Source of the DNA: Nocardia vulneris
Lineage (GTDB): Bacteria; Actinomycetota; Actinomycetes; Mycobacteriales; Mycobacteriaceae
Length of the DNA: 64,000 nucleotides
Assembly: GCF_001613425.1 (NCBI RefSeq)
Contig: NZ_BDCI01000010.1
Coordinates: forward strand, 62,001-126,000
Reading direction: 5' to 3'
How positions within the stretch are numbered: the stretch's first letter is position 1; the number at the start of each line of letters is the position of its first letter. The notes below the pieces were generated by a model. The model saw nothing but the letters and a program-made list of their open reading frames with translations. It was not told the DNA's origin and searched no databases. Positions 16,320 through 26,394 of the stretch are shown here, piece after piece. The position numbers and the translations under genes were made by a program.

Positions 16320-17008
16320 CAGCGATCAACCCCGTAGACGCCGGTCGCCTCGTCGCGCACCAGCCGGCCCCGATCGAGTTCGATCACCCGCCGGCGCATC
16401 GCGTCGACGATGTGGTTGTCGTGGGTGGCCATCAGCACCGTCGTGCCGATCCGGTTGATCCGCTCCAGCAGCATCATGATGTCGCCGCTGGTGTCCGGAT
16501 CGAGGTTGCCGGTGGGCTCGTCGGCGAGCAGCACGAGGGGCCGGTTCACGAAGGCGCGGGCGATCGCCACGCGCTGCTGTTCGCCGCCGGACAGCTCACT
16601 CGGTAGTCGATCGGCTTTGCCGCCGAGCCCGACCATCTCCAGCACCTCGGGGACGGTGCGCTCGATGAACTGGCGTCGCTTGCCGATCACCTCCAGCGCG
16701 AACGCGACATTGTCGTGCACCGACTTCTGCTGCAGCAGCCGGAAGTCCTGGAACACACAGCCCATCCGCTGGCGCAGCTTCGGCACTTTGCGACCGGGCA
16801 GCTTGTCCACCCGGAAGTCGGCGACCTGGATCTGTCCCGTGGTGGGGGTCTCCTCTTTCAGCAGCAGTCGCATGAAGGTCGACTTGCCCGAGCCGGACGG
16901 CCCGATGATGAAGACGAACTCGCCCTTGCCGACTTCGACGCTGATGTTGTCCAGCGCTGGTCGCGTCGAGGTCTTGTACGACTTGGTGACGTTGCGCATG
17001 GTGATCAC
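16319..17008 (-). CDS. ftsE: Cell division ATP-binding protein FtsE
   Basis: A 229-residue ABC ATPase with Walker [11 protein letters not shown]-loop CVFQDFRLL, signature [14 protein letters not shown], Walker [10 protein letters not shown] and H-loop MATHDNHIV. The length and sequence match mycobacterial FtsE. GTG 17008 (reading [12 protein letters not shown]) is the start, with GGGGG 6 nt upstream; the longer frame from 17095 has an unlikely N-terminus. In actinobacteria prfB usually lies closely upstream; here about 4 kb (five genes) intervene. Confidence 0.95.
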   Translation of the reverse strand: MITMRNVTKSYKTSTRPALDNISVEVGKGEFVFIIGPSGSGKSTFMRLLLKEETPTTGQIQVADFRVDKLPGRKVPKLRQRMGCVFQDFRLLQQKSVHDNVAFALEVIGKRRQFIERTVPEVLEMVGLGGKADRLPSELSGGEQQRVAIARAFVNRPLVLLADEPTGNLDPDTSGDIMMLLERINRIGTTVLMATHDNHIVDAMRRRVIELDRGRLVRDEATGVYGVDR

Positions 17009-17254
17009 ATCAGCCCCCTGACGGGGTGTCGCAGACCCGCTCGTCCAGGCGGCTTTTGCCTTGTCTGGCAGGGCATTTCGCTCCAATCGTGGCACTGCTC
17101 TACATCGGTGCCCAGCGGTCGGCCTCGGCTGGGGCTCGTGCGGTGGCGCGCTACCGGCCGAATTCCAGCTAACCAGGGGTAACCCGCGCCAGCGATCCTA
17201 GCGCTTGCCGCGCCCGGTCCACGGGAGCACGGACGCACCTGTCCGATCCGGTCG

Positions 17255-17506
17255 CTATCGGTTCGGCGATTCGCCCCGCGGGCCGAGCTGGCCGCGGCCG
17301 GTGCAGCCGCGTCCCGCCGCCGTGCCGAACTCGGCGGTCCCTCGGGTCAGCTCTTGGAACACCCGCAGACCCTCGCCGATCTTTCCGGCCGCCTGCTCGA
17401 GCTGCTCGGGCGGGAGCCGCTTTCCACACGCTGCCGCGTCGAGCAGCTGGTCACGGACCTGTTCGAGATTCCACGTCGCCCACTCCCGGCGCGAAGGTTG
17501 TGACAT
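17255..17506 (-). CDS. Small conserved-looking protein
   Basis: An 83-residue protein (MSQPSRREWATWNLEQVRDQL...). The first 55 residues are a clear amphipathic helical domain (LLDAAACGKRLPPEQLEQAAGKIGEGLRVFQELTRG), followed by a Gly-rich tail. It is hidden in a longer overlapping frame, but its own ATG has standard spacing from the gene behind it. It lies 56 bases after the carotenoid oxygenase gene. Function unknown; the composition suggests a cytoplasmic helical protein. Confidence 0.6.
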   Translation of the reverse strand: MSQPSRREWATWNLEQVRDQLLDAAACGKRLPPEQLEQAAGKIGEGLRVFQELTRGTAEFGTAAGRGCTGRGQLGPRGESPNR

Positions 17507-17562
17507 GGGCCGACGATACCTCGAGTCGAACTCATGTTCGATATGGACGGCCGGCTCGGGCG

Positions 17563-19002
17563 TCAGGTGTGCGGGCCGGGCTGGGCGACGCGGTGGGTGA
17601 AGGTGCCGTGGAAACCCCACGGGATGTGGTGGTCGAGCCAGGCGGTGGCCAGCGGTCCGCGCTCGGGATCGCGGGCGTCCAGAATCAGCAACTGTGAACG
17701 ATCTTCGGTGAGTTCGTGATTGAGGGCCAGCAGCCACCCGTCGTCCTCGGCGGCGTCGCGGGCGCGGGGTACGAACAAGGGCTCGCCGACCGAACTCGCG
17801 CCCAGCTCGCAGCTGCGCACCGTGCCGGTGTGGTGGTCGATCTTGACGAGGGAGTCGAACAGTCCGGCGGGGCCGCCCGCGCCGGCGAGGTAGGTGTATC
17901 GGTGTTCGCGGGTGCCGCGCCGCCAGTCGTATTGCGGGAACTCGCCGGAGCGTTCGGTGAGTCGGCGTTCGATGACCCTGCCGCTCTTGGTGATCCGGTA
18001 CTGCATCAAGGTGGAGTCCGGAAACTGTGGCCGCCCGCCGTCGGCTCGGTTGACCATTCCGGTCATCCGGCGGAACTCGTCCCACTCGGTGTCCAGGCGC
18101 ACCAGCTCGAGCACGACGTCGTCGCCGTCGTCGTAGGCGTTGGTGAGGTGCACATGAAGTAGCGCTTCGTGCTCCACGATCCGCGCCCTGCCGCCGTCCT
18201 TCGGCACGAGCAGAAAGCGAGTTCCTTTGGTGCGCTTGAAATCGAGTGCCTCGATGAACGAGTGGGTGGCCAGTGCGATCTTCGGGATGTTCGGCAGAAT
18301 CGGGTCGAGCGCGAACACCAGATACCTTGCGGTGAGCGCGAAGTCGTGATTCCAGGGCAGGTCGAGCAGTGGGACGGTCGCGAGCCGGTGCAGCCGCCCG
18401 CTCCGGTCGATACGGTAGGTGCGGATGCGCGGGATGGGCAGGATGTCCAGGCCGAAGTTGTACATCTCGCCGGTGGTGGGATCCCACTTCGGGTGCGCGG
18501 AGAACGCACCCAGAAAGCCGAGCCTGCCGTCGAAATCGGTGGGGCCCAATGTGTCCAGGGTGTCGGGGTCGATCCGGTGTGGGTTGCCGAGTTCCCACAG
18601 TGCGAGCAGCCCGCCGTCGTAGTTGACGACGTTGGTGTTGGCGACGTTCGCCGGGAGCCTGCCGATGTTGGCCAGTGGGCCACCCGGAATCTGCCCGCCC
18701 ACACCGCGATAGCGGATCCGATCCGACCGTTGCCCGTGCTCGAAATGCCTGGTGCGGACGTAACGGTTGCGGAAGCGCACCGTCGACCCGTCGAGCACGA
18801 ACTGCGAAATCATGCCGTCGCCGTCGAACACGTTGTGCAGCAACGAACGTCCGACCTGATGCTTGCCCGGCCCGATCCGATACAGCGTGCCCCGCAGCTC
18901 CTTCGGTAGCTGTCCGTCGATCCGGGTGACCTGGTAGTCGAGTTCCTCGAGCAGTGGCGCGGTGACCTGGCGGTACGCGGGGTCGTTGGACACGTTGGTC
19001 AT
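17563..19002 (-). CDS. Carotenoid oxygenase family protein
   Basis: A 479-residue seven-bladed propeller enzyme of the carotenoid cleavage dioxygenase family. Four iron-binding His are in AHPKWDP, LPWNHDF, LHVHLTNAYDDG and, near the C-terminus, WGFHGTFTHR. It should cleave a double bond of a carotenoid, apocarotenoid or stilbene-like compound with O2. ATG 19002 has AAGGGAGA nine bases upstream. It is divergent from a TetR gene, which probably represses it. Carotenoid enzymes are usual in Nocardia, but none of the other pathway genes is in the window. Confidence 0.88.
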   Translation of the reverse strand: MTNVSNDPAYRQVTAPLLEELDYQVTRIDGQLPKELRGTLYRIGPGKHQVGRSLLHNVFDGDGMISQFVLDGSTVRFRNRYVRTRHFEHGQRSDRIRYRGVGGQIPGGPLANIGRLPANVANTNVVNYDGGLLALWELGNPHRIDPDTLDTLGPTDFDGRLGFLGAFSAHPKWDPTTGEMYNFGLDILPIPRIRTYRIDRSGRLHRLATVPLLDLPWNHDFALTARYLVFALDPILPNIPKIALATHSFIEALDFKRTKGTRFLLVPKDGGRARIVEHEALLHVHLTNAYDDGDDVVLELVRLDTEWDEFRRMTGMVNRADGGRPQFPDSTLMQYRITKSGRVIERRLTERSGEFPQYDWRRGTREHRYTYLAGAGGPAGLFDSLVKIDHHTGTVRSCELGASSVGEPLFVPRARDAAEDDGWLLALNHELTEDRSQLLILDARDPERGPLATAWLDHHIPWGFHGTFTHRVAQPGPHT

Positions 19003-19029
19003 CTGGATTCTCCCTTGAACCGCAAATCT

Positions 19030-19045
19030 GATGACGACTGTCATC
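19030..19045. promoter_or_regulatory. TetR operator between carotenoid oxygenase and TetR genes
   Basis: A perfect palindrome GATGAC-GACT-GTCATC, followed by a second half site GATGAC (19047-19052) so that TGATGACG repeats with a 17-base period. It lies in the 90-base space between the divergent start codons. Confidence 0.7.
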
Positions 19046-19092
19046 TGATGACGTATGTCCGCAAATGTAGGAGTCCGCCTAGAGTGTTGTCA

Positions 19093-19722
19093 ATGACGAA
19101 CCAGGCCGTGCGCAGCTACGGCGGTGTCAGCGCCGCCGACCGCAGCGCCGAGCGTCGCGCTCGGCTGCTCGCCGCCGCCCGCACGACCTGGGGCGAAGCC
19201 GGGATCGCCGCGGTGACGGTGCGTGGCGTGTGCAAAGCCGCGGGGCTCACCGATCGGTACTTCTACGAGCACTTTCCCAATCGGGAAGAACTGCTGGCCG
19301 CCGTCGCCGACGAGGTGCGCGACCAACTGCTCGCGATACTCGTGCAGGCGGGAGTGTCGAGCGCCGGACCGGCCGAGGCGCAACTGCGCGCCGCGCTCCA
19401 GGCATTTCTGGAGGCGGTCGCGGGCGATCGGCACATCCACCGCATCGTCGCCAGCGATCCCGGCGACCTACCGGCCCTGGTGCGACGGCGACACGACGTG
19501 CTCACGATGATCGCCGACCTCGTGGTCGCGCACGCGCCCGCCGCGCTCGGGATCACCCCCGACCCGGTCTGGCTCCGCCGCGCAGCACTGTTCATCACCG
19601 GCGGCGTCAACCAACTCATCGATGGCTGGCTGAACGGCACACTAGACCTGACCACCGCCGCCCTCGCCGCCGAGTGCGCCGACATGTGCCTCAGCGTGCT
19701 CGCAAACGCGCGCACCTCCTGA
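19093..19722 (+). CDS. TetR-family regulator
   Basis: A 209-residue TetR/AcrR protein. The N-terminal HTH is clear (ARLLAAARTTWGEAGIAAVTVRGVCKAAGLTDRYFYEHFPNREELLAAV). The C-terminal ligand domain is about 140 residues of helices with no recognised ligand. ATG 19093 is preferred over 19015, where the extra N-terminus reads the intergenic region. Divergence from the carotenoid oxygenase, with a palindromic operator between, makes it the local repressor. It is probably autoregulated. Confidence 0.9.
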   Translation: MTNQAVRSYGGVSAADRSAERRARLLAAARTTWGEAGIAAVTVRGVCKAAGLTDRYFYEHFPNREELLAAVADEVRDQLLAILVQAGVSSAGPAEAQLRAALQAFLEAVAGDRHIHRIVASDPGDLPALVRRRHDVLTMIADLVVAHAPAALGITPDPVWLRRAALFITGGVNQLIDGWLNGTLDLTTAALAAECADMCLSVLANARTS

Positions 19723-19751
19723 ACCCACCCGGGCTCTCCGTGCAGCGCTGC

Positions 19752-19979
19752 TCAGCGGGGTGGGGCGACCGCCGGATTCACTGCTGCTGGAACGGTGTTC
19801 AGCGGTTCCGGGCGCGACACCATCGCGTCGTCCGGCTTGACGAACAGGTACAGGACGAGCGTCGCGACCCACGCCGCCATCAGCATCGCGGTGGAACGTC
19901 GCGGTCGCACTGATTCCTTCAAGAGCGTGCTGGGGCGCACCGACTCCTTCAGAAGCGAGATGGTTCTACGTGGTCTCAC
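19752..19979 (-). CDS. Small membrane protein with internal repeat
   Basis: A 75-residue protein whose start overlaps the last 14 bases of the MscS gene. Its basic N-terminus carries a tandem repeat (LLKESVRPS then LLKESVRPR, 9 residues), then one membrane helix (AMLMAAWVATLVLYLFV) and a short Pro-rich tail (PLNTVPAAVNPAVAPPR). The repeat is also seen at DNA level (CTCCTTCA/GATTCCTTCA units around 19910-19945). It likely sits in the inner membrane and is co-translated with the channel. Whether it is a true partner of MscS is unknown. Confidence 0.65.
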   Translation of the reverse strand: MRPRRTISLLKESVRPSTLLKESVRPRRSTAMLMAAWVATLVLYLFVKPDDAMVSRPEPLNTVPAAVNPAVAPPR

Positions 19980-20811
19980 TGATACCCTCCCGGCGCAATG
20001 CTGCGGCTACCCGCACCCGCAGTTCGCGTCCGACTTCGAATTGTTTGCCTGGCAGTGTGCGGGCAACCATTCGGATGTTCATCTGGTCAACGGTCAGATC
20101 CTCGACACCCATCACCGAGGGTTCGTCGAGGAGCAGTGGTTTCAACCGAGCGTCTTCGTACGCCTTTGTACCGACGTCGTGCAGGATCTCGTTGATCCTG
20201 GTGATATCGGCCGTCGCGGGCACCGGTACATCGATGGCGGCGCGGGCCCAATCCTTCGACAGATTCGTCACTTTCACGATCTGCCCGTTGGGCACGGTGA
20301 TCACTTCACCGTCCGAGTTGCGCAAAGTGGTGATCCGCAACGTGACGTCTTCGACGGTACCCTCGGCCATCTCCGCGGAGCCAGTCACCGCGATGCGAAC
20401 TACGTCACCGAAGCCGTACTGCCGCTCGGTGATCAGGAAGAATCCGGCCAGGATGTCCTGCACGATGCGCTGCGCACCGAAGCCGAGCGCGGCACCGAGC
20501 ACCGCCGCCGGCGCGACCAATCCGGTGATCGCGAAACCGAGTCTGCGCAGCACCTCCATGCCGACCAGCACATAGACGATGGTCAGCACCACCCAGGTGA
20601 CCACCTGCGCCAGCGCGTGCCGATGCTTGGCCGCTTCGGATCGCACCAGCGCGTCACCGCCGCGGAAGCCCTCGTCGATCTTGCGCGTGATCCGATCCCG
20701 GACAAACGTCGCGAATCGACTGAACAGCACCGCGCCGAGAATCAGCAGCACGATCTCGAGACCATTGGAACGCAGCCAGTTCGTGGTCTCCGAGGTCGTC
20801 GCGAGTGACAT
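19966..20811 (-). CDS. MscS-family mechanosensitive channel
   Basis: A 281-residue protein with three transmembrane helices, the pore helix PAAVLGAALGFGAQRIVQDILAGFFLI, then the beta domain with FGDVVRIAVTG and GEVITVPNGQIVKVTNLS, and a C-terminal alpha/beta domain. It is the small-conductance type that releases solutes on osmotic downshock. ATG 20811 (MSLATTSE) is used rather than 20847. It follows prfB on the same strand by about 125 bases and overlaps the next gene. Confidence 0.92.
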   Translation of the reverse strand: MSLATTSETTNWLRSNGLEIVLLILGAVLFSRFATFVRDRITRKIDEGFRGGDALVRSEAAKHRHALAQVVTWVVLTIVYVLVGMEVLRRLGFAITGLVAPAAVLGAALGFGAQRIVQDILAGFFLITERQYGFGDVVRIAVTGSAEMAEGTVEDVTLRITTLRNSDGEVITVPNGQIVKVTNLSKDWARAAIDVPVPATADITRINEILHDVGTKAYEDARLKPLLLDEPSVMGVEDLTVDQMNIRMVARTLPGKQFEVGRELRVRVAAALRREGISETT

Positions 20812-20937
20812 GGTCAACACCTCGAGGGAACTTCCGACTGGACGCACGCCAGACAGGTTACCGGCGTCCGCCCGCCGATTCCGCGCAAGCGGGCGGACTT
20901 AATGAGCAAAAAGCCGGACTCAACTGGGTGGTTCGCG

Positions 20938-22053
<1,116 letters not shown>

Positions 22054-22144
22054 GATGCTCAAGCCTACTGGTACAGCGTCACCGTCCGAGCAGCAGTGCG
22101 GCCGTGCCGGATCGTGCCGGGGACCGGCGGTCGCCCGGCAGTGC

Positions 22145-22993
22145 TCAGACCGCGCGCAATGCGCCGGGACGGCGGCCGGTCAGGGTGTCCAGGGCGCTCG
22201 CCGTCGCGTCGTCCGCGGGCAGGTGCACGATCAAGCGCTGATCGTCGTCGGCGGACAGTTCCAGGGTTTCGTAGGCCAGGCGCAGCGCTCCGGCCTCGGG
22301 GTGCACGAAACGGTTGATCCCGGTGGCGGCGGGCAGACTCGGTACGGTGTCGACCCGCTCGGTGAACTCCGGGCCGACGGTGACGGTGAGCTCGTCGGCG
22401 AGCACCGCGATGTGCGCGTCGTTGCGGAACGGGCCGTGCTTGAGCGTGGCGACCGTGTGATCGGCGAGGTGGTGCCAGTCCGGGTACGCGGTGCGGGCCC
22501 GCGGATCGGTGAACACGAACCGGGCCAGGTTCGCCGGCGTGCTGTCGAACAGGCCGGTCGGCGCCATCAGCCGGTGGTAGCCCTCGGTATACGCGAGCAC
22601 CTCGGTGAGCCGGTTGACCACCACCGCGGGTGCGGGCTCGAGCCGGTCGAGCACGGCGCGCACCGCGGGACGCACCTCGCGCGGCGGCTGCGCGTCACCC
22701 ATGCAGGTGAACCCGCTGTCCACCGACTTCGTGAGGCGGTACAGGTGGATTCGGCCACTCGGGGTGAGCCGCAGCGCATCGGCGAGCGCCGAGAGCACCT
22801 GCGGTGACGGGCGACGGTCGCGACCCTGTTCGAGGCGGGTGATGTACTCCACGCTCACATCGGCCAGCATCGCCAGTTCGGCGCGGCGCAGCCCGGGCGT
22901 GCGGCGGCGCGGCCCGGTGGGCAGTCCGACCTCGGCGGGGGTGACCGCCTCGCGGCGGGTGCGCAGGTACAGGCCCAGCTCGTTGTCGCTCAC
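22145..22993 (-). CDS. Xre-family regulator with MmyB-type ligand domain
   Basis: A 282-residue protein. The N-terminal HTH ([30 protein letters not shown]) is followed by the MmyB-like domain ([49 protein letters not shown]), which binds fatty-acid-like ligands in known members. GTG 22993 is chosen ([17 protein letters not shown]). It is divergent from an FMN reductase gene, a frequent partner, and likely represses it. Two near-identical GTGGTCAGC boxes, 12 bases apart, lie in the 142-base gap in front of the reductase. Confidence 0.9.
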   Translation of the reverse strand: MSDNELGLYLRTRREAVTPAEVGLPTGPRRRTPGLRRAELAMLADVSVEYITRLEQGRDRRPSPQVLSALADALRLTPSGRIHLYRLTKSVDSGFTCMGDAQPPREVRPAVRAVLDRLEPAPAVVVNRLTEVLAYTEGYHRLMAPTGLFDSTPANLARFVFTDPRARTAYPDWHHLADHTVATLKHGPFRNDAHIAVLADELTVTVGPEFTERVDTVPSLPAATGINRFVHPEAGALRLAYETLELSADDDQRLIVHLPADDATASALDTLTGRRPGALRAV

Positions 22994-23135
22994 CTGTCGA
23001 ACGTAACAAGCAGTCACCGGCCGAGGGTGTCCCTGCCACTACCACTCTCACGACGGTCTCCCTGGCCGGCGCGGTGGTCAGCAGAGTGGTCAGCGCGGTG
23101 ATCGGACGGTCGCCGGAACTGTGGAGGAGAAAACG

Positions 23136-23723
23136 ATGTCGGCAGTGAAACTCGCGGTGATCATCGGCAGCGTCCGGGAGGGACGGTTCGGACCCGTTGT
23201 CGCGGAATGGTTCAGCGAGCACGCCAGGAACCACGGGGCGTTCGAGGTGGACGTGATCGACCTGGCCGAAGCGCATGTTCCGCTGGCGCTGCCCGAGGTG
23301 CCGCCCGCGTTGGACCCCGATCCCGAGCGTCCCGCGGGCATGGCCGATCTCACCCGGCGGCTGAGCGAGGCCGATGCGTTCGTGATCGTCACGCCCGACT
23401 ACAACCGCAGCATCCCCGCGGCGCTGAAGGCGGCGATCGACTGGCATTTCACCCAATGGGACAGCAAGGCAATCGGATTCGTCGGATACAGCGGGCTGAG
23501 CGGCGGGCTGCTCGCGATCGAGCACCTGCGGCAGATCTTCAACGAGCTCAACGCGCACACGGTGCGCAATTACGTCTCGTTCCCGCGCTACTACCTGCTG
23601 TTCGACGAGCAGGGCAAGCTGCGCGATCCCGAAGAGCCCGCCGCGGCGGCGCAGGCCCTGCTCGACCAACTGCGCTGGTGGGCCGAGGCATTGAGCGCGG
23701 CTCGCGCCGTCACGGTGGCGTGA
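23136..23723 (+). CDS. NADPH-dependent FMN reductase family protein
   Basis: A 195-residue flavodoxin-fold protein. AVIIGSVREGRFGPVVAEW is the FMN phosphate loop, then TPDYNRSIPAALKAAIDWHF and GYSGLSGGLLAIEHLRQIF. It is of the YwqN/ArsH/SsuE fold family and reduces FMN or quinones with NADPH. GGAGGAG stands before ATG 23136; an in-frame GTG at 23121 is less likely. It is probably controlled by the divergent MmyB-type regulator. Confidence 0.9.
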   Translation: MSAVKLAVIIGSVREGRFGPVVAEWFSEHARNHGAFEVDVIDLAEAHVPLALPEVPPALDPDPERPAGMADLTRRLSEADAFVIVTPDYNRSIPAALKAAIDWHFTQWDSKAIGFVGYSGLSGGLLAIEHLRQIFNELNAHTVRNYVSFPRYYLLFDEQGKLRDPEEPAAAAQALLDQLRWWAEALSAARAVTVA

Positions 23724-23844
23724 GCCTTTCCGGGCCGTGGACGGTGCGGGCTCGGCGGTGGATCTAGGCGCGAACCCACGTCGACGACGCCCGACTTGCC
23801 CGCGCGGTCGCCCCACTCGATGCCGGGACCGATAGGGTGCGTGC

Positions 23845-24630
23845 GTGGCTGACTACTCCTCTGACCTGGAACTCGCCCTGCGGTTGGCGGACGAGGCCGA
23901 CGCGATCACCCGGGCCCGGTTCGGCGCGCTCGACCTGCGGGTGGACGCCAAACCGGATCTGACGCCGGTGTCGGACGCAGATCTGGCGGTGGAGAAGGCG
24001 ATCCGCCAGGTGCTGGGTGAGCAGCGGCCGAGCGATGCGGTGCTGGGGGAGGAGTTCGGCGGCGACGTCGAATTCGAGGGTCGGCAGTGGGTGATCGACC
24101 CGATCGACGGCACCAAGAACTTCGTACGCGGGGTGCCGATCTGGGCCACCTTGATCGCGCTGCTGGACGACGGTGTCCCGGTGGTCGGCGTGGTGAGCGC
24201 GCCCGCGCTGTCCCGGCGCTGGTGGGCCGCGGCGGGCGCGGGCGCCTGGCATCGCGTCGACACCGCGGCGCCGACCCCGATCGCGGTGTCCGCGGTCGGC
24301 GAACTCGATGCCGCCAGCCTCGCCTTCTCCAGCCTGTCCGGCTGGCAGGAACGTGGTCTGCGGGACAAGTTCCTCGCCCTCACCGATGCCGTCTGGCGTG
24401 TCCGCGGCTACGGCGACTTCTTCACCTACTGCCTGCTCGCCGAGGGTGCCGTCGACATCGCCACCGAACCCGAAGTGTCCCTGTGGGATCTGGCCGCCCT
24501 CGACATCCTCGTGCGCGAAGCCGGCGGCCGCTTCACATCGCTCGACGGCACCCCGGGCCCGCACGGCGGCGACGCGATCGCCACCAACGCCCTGCTGCAC
24601 GACGAGACGCTCAGTCGCTTGCGGGCCTGA
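23845..24630 (+). CDS. hisN: Histidinol-phosphatase, inositol monophosphatase family
   Basis: A 261-residue enzyme of the inositol monophosphatase fold. GEEFGGD and [15 protein letters not shown] are the Mg2+ motifs, then [30 protein letters not shown] near the C-terminus with WD as the metal ligand region. Actinobacterial members of this length dephosphorylate histidinol phosphate. GTG 23845 follows a stretch with little ribosome-site character. It stands alone between convergent and same-strand neighbours; the other his genes are not here, as is usual for hisN. Confidence 0.82.
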   Translation: MADYSSDLELALRLADEADAITRARFGALDLRVDAKPDLTPVSDADLAVEKAIRQVLGEQRPSDAVLGEEFGGDVEFEGRQWVIDPIDGTKNFVRGVPIWATLIALLDDGVPVVGVVSAPALSRRWWAAAGAGAWHRVDTAAPTPIAVSAVGELDAASLAFSSLSGWQERGLRDKFLALTDAVWRVRGYGDFFTYCLLAEGAVDIATEPEVSLWDLAALDILVREAGGRFTSLDGTPGPHGGDAIATNALLHDETLSRLRA

Positions 24631-24661
24631 TCGGCCTTGGCGGTTACCGGCCGGTCCGTCG

Positions 24662-25189
24662 TCAGGCGTCGGGCGGGGTCAGTAGGCGCTCCATCAGGAC
24701 GACGTTGATGTTGCCGTGGAAGTGGGCCGGGAGCGGGACTTCGCGGAGTTCGGTGAAACCCTGTGCGGTGTAGTACTTCCGGAGCACCGGGTTGTTGGCG
24801 GCGGTGTCGAGGCGTTGCAGGGTGACGCCCTGGTCGAGGGTGTAATCGGTGCAGAACTGGATGATCCGGGCGCCGAGTTCGCGGCCGCGTTGTTCCGGCG
24901 CGACCATGAGGCCGTGGATGTAGCCGGCCTCGGTGTCGTCGTCCGCGCCCCAGAAATCCGGATCACGCCACACGAGTCGGACCGTGGCGAGCAGGGTTCC
25001 CGTCTCGTCGCGCCAGACGAACCATTCGCCCCGGTCCACCTCGGCGGCGACGAGTTCGGCCGGGTATTCGCCCGGGTGCCACTGGTCGATGCCGTTGTCC
25101 ACCATCCAGCGGGCCAGGCGATCCCGCAGGTGCGCGATGTCTTCGGCGTCGGCGCGGGTGGCCGCGATCATGGGAGCGGGTTCCGGCAT
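24662..25189 (-). CDS. GNAT acetyltransferase
   Basis: A 175-residue GNAT-fold protein with GYIHGLMVAPEQRGRELGARII, the acetyl-CoA loop (Q/RGxGx type) and helix, followed by LDTAANNPVLRKYYTAQGF. The substrate is unknown. ATG 25189 has AAAGGAAG about 7 bases upstream; the frame further upstream (to 25381) is Pro/Arg-rich and noncoding. It follows the exported propeller by 37 bases on the same strand, so the two may share a transcript. Confidence 0.88.
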   Translation of the reverse strand: MPEPAPMIAATRADAEDIAHLRDRLARWMVDNGIDQWHPGEYPAELVAAEVDRGEWFVWRDETGTLLATVRLVWRDPDFWGADDDTEAGYIHGLMVAPEQRGRELGARIIQFCTDYTLDQGVTLQRLDTAANNPVLRKYYTAQGFTELREVPLPAHFHGNINVVLMERLLTPPDA

Positions 25190-25226
25190 GCTGCTTCCTT
25201 TCCGAACTGCGTGCTGCACATCTTTT

Positions 25227-26198
25227 CTACCGCGTGGGGGTGGCGGGGGTGAGGTCGATATCGGCCGGTGGGCGCAGACGGCGCAGGGTGCCGTCCATCG
25301 CGGTGACGTACAGCGCCCAGGAGTCGCCGTCGGGCGCGATCCGGACGGAGGTGGTGCCGTCGGGTGGGTTACGCGTCGCACCCGGTTTGATCAGTCCGGT
25401 GATGATCGCGCAGGCTGCGCCGGTGCGGGTATCCACCTTGTTGATCGCGCCGAAGGCATGGTCGGCGACGAACAGGGTGTCCGAGCGCGTGGCTTCCATA
25501 TCGTCGGGAAGGGTGACCAGATTCGGTATTCCGGCGATGGCGACGGGACTTTCCGGCGCGTCCAGCGGAATGCGGAAGATCCGCATGGTCAGGTTGTCGG
25601 TGTAGATCGACCGACCGTTTGGCGCCAGCGCGAGTCCGTTGGTGAGCGGCAGGCTGGACCAGGTTCGGGTGTACTCGCCGGTCGAGGGGCGGTAGCGGCC
25701 GATCCCGGTCTGCGGCGCGTTCACGCCGATGGTGGTGAAGAGCAGATCGCCGTCGGGTAGCAGCAGCAGGCCGTTCGGGCCGTTCAGCCCGGTGAGCAAC
25801 TCGGTCACCGCGCCGGTCGCGATCTCGTAGCGCTGCAGCGTGCCCGGGGCGGCGGTGAGTCCGTCGCCGGTGAGGAAGTAGACGTACGGCCCGGCGACCC
25901 GCACGCCCGCGGGGAAGTCCAGCCCGGTGAGTAGTTTCTCGAAACGGCCGGTGCTGTCGACATGGGCGAGGAACCCGTCGACGATGCCGGTGACATAGAA
26001 CCTGCCCGCGCCGTCGGAGTCGAGATTCTCCAGATTTCCCACGCCCTCGACCACGGTGCTCACCTGCCAGCCGTCCGCGCACTGCGGCGTTGTCGTCGGC
26101 GCAGCCGCCGCGGTCGGCGTAACCGCGGCGAGCCCCGCCGCGAGTACGACCGCGAGCACGGCGGTCCCGATTCGGTTGCTCCCCAGCCCTATTGCCAT
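25227..26198 (-). CDS. Exported SMP-30/gluconolactonase-like beta-propeller
   Basis: A 323-residue secreted protein. Signal peptide: MAIGLGSNRIGTAVLAVVLAAGLAA, cleaved near TAAAAP. The mature part has repeated blades with GAGRFYVTGIVDGFLAHVDSTG, LNGPNGLLLLPDG, LALAPNGRSIYTDN and SVRIAPDGDSWALYVTAMDG, the SMP-30/strictosidine-synthase-like propeller. Such proteins bind Ca2+ or hydrolyse lactones; specific activity unknown. Cysteines occur as CADG and ACAI, which could form a disulfide. ATG 26198 is used. Confidence 0.82.
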   Translation of the reverse strand: MAIGLGSNRIGTAVLAVVLAAGLAAVTPTAAAAPTTTPQCADGWQVSTVVEGVGNLENLDSDGAGRFYVTGIVDGFLAHVDSTGRFEKLLTGLDFPAGVRVAGPYVYFLTGDGLTAAPGTLQRYEIATGAVTELLTGLNGPNGLLLLPDGDLLFTTIGVNAPQTGIGRYRPSTGEYTRTWSSLPLTNGLALAPNGRSIYTDNLTMRIFRIPLDAPESPVAIAGIPNLVTLPDDMEATRSDTLFVADHAFGAINKVDTRTGAACAIITGLIKPGATRNPPDGTTSVRIAPDGDSWALYVTAMDGTLRRLRPPADIDLTPATPTR

Positions 26199-26394
26199 GT
26201 GCGCCAACCTAACAGGGGCGAATCGGCGGCTCGTCCCGCCGAATTCCGGGTGATTCGGCGCGGTCGCAGGTCAGAGCGATTTGCCGGGGTCGGACGATCG
26301 TGGTTTATCCACAGGTGGAGTAATCGAGACCCGAGCTGGGGAATCGATCGACGTACCGGTGGCGTCGCGCGCGGGCACTCGTAGGATGGGCCGG

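Noticed and set aside
17255..18598. A 447-residue minus-strand frame overlapping the carotenoid oxygenase
   Set aside because: Its first 360 residues are Arg/His-rich antiframe of the oxygenase; only the last 83 codons, with their own ATG at 17506, look real.
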